Shown here piece by piece: positions 59,203-64,000 of a stretch of 64,000 nucleotides of DNA (within the stretch, counting starts at the first letter, position 1; every line of letters begins with the position of its first letter). The notes under the pieces were generated by a model. The model was given only the letters and a program-made list of their open reading frames with translations, did not search any database and was not told where the DNA came from. Source of the DNA: Anaerococcus prevotii DSM 20548 (lineage in GTDB: Bacteria; Bacillota; Clostridia; Tissierellales; Peptoniphilaceae); assembly GCF_000024105.1 (NCBI RefSeq), contig NC_013171.1:620001-684000 (forward strand), in the 5' to 3' direction. Both the position numbers and the translations under genes were made by a program.

Positions 59203-61009
59203 AGGATTCAATCTTATTTACATTTAATATCTTCCTCAATATTAATTCTGCGTAGTCGGTACTTCCTTCGACATTTGGATGAACCCTGTCTACAGCTAGA
59301 AGATCATCCCTATCTTTTACGAAAGATCGCCAGTCTACAAGGTGGGCCTTATCGTGGCTGTCGGTGAAGGCTTTGATATTTTTATTTACCTGATCCATAT
59401 AGGATTCAAGATGGCTGGTATTTACAAAATATACATCTCGGCCGTCAGCTATGTCCATAATAGCTTCCATATCTGAATCATTCGCCGATCCATTTGATCC
59501 GAGACCAACTAGGATTATGTCATTTAAGCCAATATCGTTTTTGATTGCAAGAAGCCTTTCAGGACCTTCAGGCATATCCCTGCCGACTTCGCCATCAAGA
59601 TATAGATTTGGGACGTAGTCTCTTAGGTAGGAATCGACATTCATAAGGACAGAATCTCCAACTGCAGTTATGGAAATTCCCTTAAGGAAGGAAAGCTCCT
59701 TGTCTGTAAAATTGAAATCATCATAGGCTTTTTCCTTAAAGTTTAGATTTTCCTTTTCCTTGCTGGTATTTTTCCCAGAACTAGCTTTTGATTTAATCTT
59801 TTTTGCATCTTCATTTCTCTTTTTGATTTCTGCTTCATTTTGCGAGAAGTTTTGCTTAAACTTATCCATTTCTTCCTGCTTTTTATTTCCTATAGCAAAT
59901 GATACAATATTTAACATTATAATCAGAACTAGACTTCCTATAAGCTTCTTACTTCTAAACTTCTTATTAGACATGAGAAATTGATAGGAAATCTCTGAAA
60001 TAAGGACAAGGACTATAAGCTCCAAGCCATAAAATAAAATCCTATTTTCTATCCTGGTCCTTAGAAAGTAAGTGAAAAATACTTGGATTATATACTGCCA
60101 CAAATAGTAGTAATAGGACCTATCGCCTAGCCAAATCATAAACTTATAGAAAGGTCTCTGCTTCCTGTAGGCTATGTGATTTTTTATTTCCAAATCGTAG
60201 ATTAAGACCAAAAACAAAGCTACTATTAGCTCATAGGCAAGGAAAAATGTCCTATAGATCCAAAGGCTTTTCCCGTTGATGAAGAAAAAGGGAAGGACGA
60301 TTGGAATTAATAAAATTCTTGCTAGCTTCTTATGGTCTATGCCCTTTATCTTATTTTTATTTTCCCTATAGAGGATATTCGCACAAACTCCAATAAAAAA
60401 TGCTGAGATTCTAGTATCTGTCCCATAGTAGATCCTTATTATAGGGGCCTTGGTGAAGGAAAGATAGTAGCTAATCATAGTAGAAATTAAAGTTAGACTA
60501 GCAAAAATCCCAAGCCTTTTTCCCCCAAGGTCAAACTTATTTATTAAATAATCTATCAAATAATAAATTATCACGACCTGGATATAGACAGAGATGTACC
60601 ACAAATGGGTAAAGAGGTTGAAGTTGCCGCTCCTATCGAAGTAGGAAATCCCCTTAACAATAGCCCTGATATTTTCTACTGCGAAAATTGTAGAAAGAGA
60701 GCTTTGGATACTGTCATCGAAGATTTCTCTAGAAAAGACTAGGGCAAATAAGAGAGATATTGCCACTATAGTCCAGATGGGAGACATTATCTTTAGGATT
60801 CGTGCTTTTATTTTTTTAAGATAGACTCTGATATCAACTTCACTGGAAGACTTAACAGATGCTCTTTCAAGGAAAAATCCTGATATGATCATAAAAATAA
60901 TCACACCAAGAAAGCCTCCAGAAAGCCTATGGCTTAGAAGATGATAGATTGAAACAGCAATAAGGCTTAGGGCCTTAAGCATTGTTACATTATACAAATT
61001 TTTTTTCAT
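59201..61009 (-). CDS. OatA-like acyltransferase-3 / SGNH fusion
   Basis: This 602-residue protein has an N-terminal acyltransferase-3 membrane domain with about 10-11 helices (MLKALSLIAVSIYHLLSHRLSGGFLGVIIFMIISGFF carries the active-site His). A Lys/Glu-rich spacer follows at about 405-435. A C-terminal extracellular SGNH esterase-like domain has GDSV, GSNG and DRVHPN, giving Ser, Gly, Asn and Asp/His. OatA-type enzymes O-acetylate peptidoglycan muramic acid and give lysozyme resistance. The start at 61009 has a GGAG SD; an in-frame ATG at 61021 lies before it. It could also acetylate another wall polymer. Confidence 0.88.
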   Translation of the reverse strand: MKKNLYNVTMLKALSLIAVSIYHLLSHRLSGGFLGVIIFMIISGFFLERASVKSSSEVDIRVYLKKIKARILKIMSPIWTIVAISLLFALVFSREIFDDSIQSSLSTIFAVENIRAIVKGISYFDRSGNFNLFTHLWYISVYIQVVIIYYLIDYLINKFDLGGKRLGIFASLTLISTMISYYLSFTKAPIIRIYYGTDTRISAFFIGVCANILYRENKNKIKGIDHKKLARILLIPIVLPFFFINGKSLWIYRTFFLAYELIVALFLVLIYDLEIKNHIAYRKQRPFYKFMIWLGDRSYYYYLWQYIIQVFFTYFLRTRIENRILFYGLELIVLVLISEISYQFLMSNKKFRSKKLIGSLVLIIMLNIVSFAIGNKKQEEMDKFKQNFSQNEAEIKKRNEDAKKIKSKASSGKNTSKEKENLNFKEKAYDDFNFTDKELSFLKGISITAVGDSVLMNVDSYLRDYVPNLYLDGEVGRDMPEGPERLLAIKNDIGLNDIILVGLGSNGSANDSDMEAIMDIADGRDVYFVNTSHLESYMDQVNKNIKAFTDSHDKAHLVDWRSFVKDRDDLLAVDRVHPNVEGSTDYAELILRKILNVNKIES

Positions 61010-61137
61010 TACTAACTCCATTCTTAACTTAATAATTATAGCACAAAGTAGTTAAATTTACATTAAGATTAAAAATAAAATCCTAAAGTTGAGGTGTTGA
61101 GAAATTAAATCTTTATTGTATAATATTACTAATTGAA

Positions 61138-61317
61138 TAATGCGAAGAAAGGCCCTAGTAGTTAGGAAAGGCAGACAGAGAGGAGATGGCTGGTGGAAAT
61201 CTCTTGACCGGAACTAGTGAATCTAGCTTTGAGCATATATGAATTAAGGCAAAGATATTTGCATAATTTGGGTGGCACCACGAGACCTTCGTCCCAATTG
61301 GGGAGGGTCTTTTTTTA
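61138..61317 (+). promoter_or_regulatory. T-box leader controlling serS
   Basis: The conserved T-box antiterminator sequence TGGGTGGCACCACGAG (61269-61284) is followed by a terminator, AGACC/GGTCT, and a run of T (61283-61317). Upstream, AGTAG and GAA on the two sides of stem I form the S-turn. A TCT serine codon at 61222-61224 is a candidate specifier. Uncharged tRNA-Ser should favour antitermination. Confidence 0.9.
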
Positions 61318-61335
61318 TTGTTTAAAGGAGAAATT

Positions 61336-62625
61336 ATGATTGATATTAAATTACTTAGAGAAAATCCAGAACTTGTAAAAGAAAACATCAAGAAGAAATT
61401 CCAAGACGAAAAGCTAGTCCTAGTTGACGAAGTCTTAGAACTTGATGAAAAACTTAGATCTTTTAAGACTGAGGGAGATAACTTAAGAAGCGAAAGAAAT
61501 AAGACAAGTAAAGAAATCGGAGCTCTTATGGGCCAAGGCAAGAAAGATGAAGCAGAAGAAGCTAAAGCTCAAGTTAAGGAAATTAACGATAAGCTAACTG
61601 ATATCGAAGCCAAGACTGAAGAGTACGGCAAAGAAGTCAAAAAGAGAATGCAAGTAATTCCACAAATTATCGACGATAGTGTTCCTATAGGAAAGGACGA
61701 TACAGAAAATGTCGAAATAGAAAAATTCGGCGAGCCAGTAGTTCCTGACTACGAAATTCCTTATCACATCGACATTATGGAGACCTTCGATGGGGTAGAC
61801 CTAGATGCTGCAAGAGATACATCTGGAGCTGGTTTCTATTATCTAAGAGGAGATATAGCAAGACTTCACTCAGCAATTCTTTCTTATGCTAGAGACTTCA
61901 TGATCGATCGTGGCTATACTTACTACATTCCACCATTTATGATTAGATCTGATGTAGTTACTGGAGTAATGAGCTTTTCTGAGATGGAAGATATGATGTA
62001 TAAGATAGAAGGAGAAGATCTTTACCTAATAGGTACAAGTGAGCACTCAATGATTGGTAAGTTTATAAATACAATCAATGAAGAGGAAAAAATGCCACTA
62101 AGAATGACCTCTTATTCACCATGCTTTAGAAAAGAAGTAGGAGCTCACGGTATAGAGGAACGTGGAGTTTACAGAATCCACCAATTCGAAAAACAAGAGA
62201 TGGTAATAATCTGTAAGCCAGAAGATTCCAAAACCCTTTACAATGAATTATGGAAAAACACAGTTGACTTCTTTAGAAGCCTAGAGATTCCAGTAAGAAC
62301 CCTAGAATGTTGTTCAGGAGACTTGGCAGACCTTAAGGTTAAATCATGCGACGTTGAAGCATGGAGCCCAAGACAAAAGAAATACTTCGAAGTAGGAAGC
62401 TGCTCTAACCTAGGAGATGCCCAAGCAAGAAGACTAGGTATTAGACTAAGGGGAGAGAATGGAACCTACTTTGCTCACACCCTAAATAATACTGTAGTAG
62501 CTCCACCAAGAATGTTAATAGCCTTCCTAGAAAACTTAATCCAAGAAGATGGAAGCGTGAAGATTCCTAAACCACTTCAAATGTATATGGGTGGTAAGGA
62601 CAAAATCGAGCCAAAAAATAAATAG
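61336..62625 (+). CDS. serS: Seryl-tRNA synthetase, archaeal-like subtype
   Basis: This 429-residue class II synthetase has an N-terminal coiled-coil arm (residues about 30-105) and a catalytic core. Motif 2 reads SPCFRKEVGAHGIEERGVYRIHQFEKQEM and motif 3 NNTVVAPPRMLIAFLEN. The motif YLIGTSEHSMIG and the segment EVGSCSNLGDAQARRLGIRLRG resemble archaeal SerRS rather than the common bacterial form (TAEVPLT). The ATG at 61336 follows AAAGGAG. It is preceded by a T-box, which supports serine specificity. Confidence 0.95.
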   Translation: MIDIKLLRENPELVKENIKKKFQDEKLVLVDEVLELDEKLRSFKTEGDNLRSERNKTSKEIGALMGQGKKDEAEEAKAQVKEINDKLTDIEAKTEEYGKEVKKRMQVIPQIIDDSVPIGKDDTENVEIEKFGEPVVPDYEIPYHIDIMETFDGVDLDAARDTSGAGFYYLRGDIARLHSAILSYARDFMIDRGYTYYIPPFMIRSDVVTGVMSFSEMEDMMYKIEGEDLYLIGTSEHSMIGKFINTINEEEKMPLRMTSYSPCFRKEVGAHGIEERGVYRIHQFEKQEMVIICKPEDSKTLYNELWKNTVDFFRSLEIPVRTLECCSGDLADLKVKSCDVEAWSPRQKKYFEVGSCSNLGDAQARRLGIRLRGENGTYFAHTLNNTVVAPPRMLIAFLENLIQEDGSVKIPKPLQMYMGGKDKIEPKNK

Positions 62626-62634
62626 GACTATAAT

Positions 62635-62668
62635 ATCCGTGGGTAAGCTATCTTATCTGCGGATTTTT
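62635..62668 (+). terminator. Terminator after serS
   Basis: A 13-bp stem (ATCCGTGGGTAAG with CTTATCTGCGGAT, several G-T pairs) with a CTAT loop, followed by TTTTT. Confidence 0.9.
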
Positions 62669-62814
62669 AATGATGAGAATTTTTGAAATTCCTTATAAGG
62701 GTAATTGCTATCATCATGTAAGAAAATTCTAACAAGGATAAATGATATTGTAGCCTTATCCTTAAGCTAAGAAAGTTTTAAATTAAAATAAAAAATATCG
62801 ATATTAACAAATAA

Positions 62815-62880
62815 AAATCGTCCCAAATCTTGGAGGCTTACTATGATTTATTAAATCTGGCTTCCCAAGAGGGACGATTT
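62815..62880 (-). terminator. Nested inverted repeat, terminator of the exonuclease III gene
   Basis: AAATCGTCCC (62815-62824) and GGGACGATTT (62871-62880) flank a second pair, TCTTGG and CCCAAGA. On the minus strand it starts right at the gene end and is followed by TTTTTATTTG. The 147 bases between it and the serS terminator contain no gene. Confidence 0.7.
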
Positions 62881-62883
62881 TTC

Positions 62884-63708
62884 TTATTTAATTTCAAGCA
62901 TTATTGGTGTATGGTCTTGTCTGTCTCCAGAATCTATTATAGTAGAATCTATCACATCTTCCATTAACCTATCAGATACTAGGAAGTAGTCAATCCTCCA
63001 GCCGGAGTTATTGATCTTGCTTGTCTTAACTCTTTGGGCCCACCAGGTGTAGGCTCCTTCAAGGTTCTTGTTAAGATGTCTAAAGGTATCAGTAAAGCCC
63101 CTATTTAAAAGATTAGTGAAGCCTCTTCTCTCTTCATCTGTAAATCCTGCTGACATATGGTTATTCTCAGGATGAGCAAGGTCGATTTCCTCATGGGCTA
63201 CGTTAAAATCTCCCGTGGCTATGACAGGCTTATTTTTATCAAGCTCTGCTAGATAGTCCGCATATAGCTTATCCCATTCTTCTCTTAGGGGAAGTCTTTT
63301 AAGCTCGCCACCTGCATTAGGTGTATAGACTTGGGTAAAGTAGAAGTCTTCAAACTCTAGGGTAAGGATTCTTCCTTCTAGGTCCATTGTATCAGGAGCA
63401 CCGATTTCAGGGAAGGATTCCTTTACATCGAGGCCCTTTTTGTAGAGGGTCATGGTTCCTGCGTAGGACTTCCTAGCACCTGGTCTTGAGGAAATCCATA
63501 CATAATCATAATCTGGGAAGAATTCACTAAGCTTTTCAACATGCTTCTTGCTAGGTCCATTTGCAGGAAGCTTGGTCTCTTGAAGGGCTATTACATCAGG
63601 GTTTTCATTTTTTATAGTTAATAGAACATCTCTACTCATTACTGCTCTTTTGGAATCACTAGTTAGGGCAGCATTTAGAGAATCTATGTTCCAAGAAATA
63701 AATTTCAT
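62884..63708 (-). CDS. xth: Exodeoxyribonuclease III (AP endonuclease)
   Basis: This is a 274-residue EEP-fold nuclease. The signature motifs are MKFISWNIDSLNA, ALQETKL (metal Glu), YTPNAGGELKRLPLREEWD, TGDFNVAHEEIDLAHP, GWRIDYFLVS and the catalytic His in DRQDHTPIML. It cleaves abasic sites in base-excision repair. Length is normal. It is monocistronic with its own nested-repeat terminator. Confidence 0.95.
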   Translation of the reverse strand: MKFISWNIDSLNAALTSDSKRAVMSRDVLLTIKNENPDVIALQETKLPANGPSKKHVEKLSEFFPDYDYVWISSRPGARKSYAGTMTLYKKGLDVKESFPEIGAPDTMDLEGRILTLEFEDFYFTQVYTPNAGGELKRLPLREEWDKLYADYLAELDKNKPVIATGDFNVAHEEIDLAHPENNHMSAGFTDEERRGFTNLLNRGFTDTFRHLNKNLEGAYTWWAQRVKTSKINNSGWRIDYFLVSDRLMEDVIDSTIIDSGDRQDHTPIMLEIK

Positions 63709-63847
63709 TAAGTCTCCTTTACATTTTCTTTTACTATGATAATTATAGGATAAATCTAATTATTTGCAAATAAAGCTTTTTTATAGAAGGAAAAGAGTAT
63801 ATTACTCTGTTAAAACAACAAGGTTTTATGGTCAAGAAGGTTGTCTA

Positions 63848-63934
63848 ATGAATTTAATAGAATTTCTAAATGTGATCATTTTGATACTTAATATTTTTAA
63901 ATTGATCATAGAAATAAAAAATGAACTGAAATAA
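63848..63934 (+). CDS. Possible 28-residue hydrophobic peptide (type I toxin-like)
   Basis: The ATG follows AAGAAGGTTG. The peptide reads MNLIEFLNVIILILNIF then KLIIEIKNELK: a single hydrophobic helix with a charged end, like small holin-like toxins of Firmicutes. Right after the stop, ATCCGTTG and CAACGGAT (63940-63947 and 63984-63991) form an 8-bp stem with a large loop, which could be part of an antisense RNA unit. The window ends here. This is a candidate, not a firm gene. Confidence 0.35.
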   Translation: MNLIEFLNVIILILNIFKLIIEIKNELK

Positions 63935-64000
63935 AGATAATCCGTTGGCTGTAACTTATGATTTTAACGGTAAAGTATTAGTACAACGGATATAGATTCA

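Noticed and set aside
61155-61541. Minus-strand open frame opposite the T-box and serS start
   Set aside because: It covers a recognised T-box RNA and a known gene on the other strand.

Overview
This window looks like a chromosomal segment of a low-GC Gram-positive anaerobic coccus, most likely Anaerococcus or a close relative (Peptoniphilaceae). The reasons are the 16S rRNA sequence as I remember such sequences, the almost exclusive AGA/AGG arginine codons, the gdpP-rplI-dnaB and T-box/serS arrangements of Firmicutes, and amino-acid-fermenter genes such as nfnAB. The genus is a judgement from memory, not a database match.

Layout. 1-4.8 kb: the tail of gdpP, then rplI, dnaB, a GNAT acetyltransferase, a DnaD-like protein, a DnaC-like helicase loader and nnrE, all overlapping or nearly so (replication and housekeeping). 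4.9-7.6 kb: a capsule-control operon (Wzz-like adaptor, tyrosine kinase, PHP phosphatase, SH3-like lipoprotein). 7.6-11 kb: an SDR reductase, an aldo/keto reductase and a heme catalase. 11.1-16.2 kb: TetR, MMPL exporter and a secreted coiled-coil protein behind a twin-operator promoter. 16.2-23.3 kb: nfnAB on the minus strand, an ABC half-transporter, a REP-like palindrome, a membrane-anchored J-domain protein, a two-part ThrE exporter and msrA. 23.3-28.5 kb: an rRNA operon (16S, tRNA-Ile, 23S) with no 5S gene and an intervening-sequence-like insertion in helix 45 of 23S.

28.5-51.5 kb is a secretome and virulence-like region. It holds two tandem CAMP-factor-family pore-forming toxin homologues and a 2353-residue secreted papain-like protease with Ig-like, macroglobulin-like, dead rhodanese and four cysteine-free thioredoxin-like modules. 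A foreign copper-resistance island (copY, copB, IS30 remnant) sits between two roughly 200-bp direct repeats. After it come a GH25 lysozyme, a PC4-like protein, a cysteine desulfurase/mnmA pair and a secreted penicillin-recognising-fold protein. Next is an RRNPP-type (PlcR/Rgg-like) regulator, followed at once by a 51-codon signal-peptide-bearing gene and a third CAMP-factor homologue, and then a surface protein with an NPKTG sorting signal. The regulator, small exported peptide and toxin together form the best candidate in this window for an undescribed quorum-sensing virulence circuit.

51.6-64 kb: a ddh fragment, then a CcpA-type cre-controlled catabolic operon (permease, hydantoinase/oxoprolinase-like protein, zincin-like protein, YiaK-like dehydrogenase, DUF1294 protein). 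On the minus strand are a degenerate CoaX next to an ECF S component, and an OatA-like acyltransferase. A T-box-controlled, archaeal-flavoured serS and exonuclease III follow, with a tiny hydrophobic ORF at the right edge.
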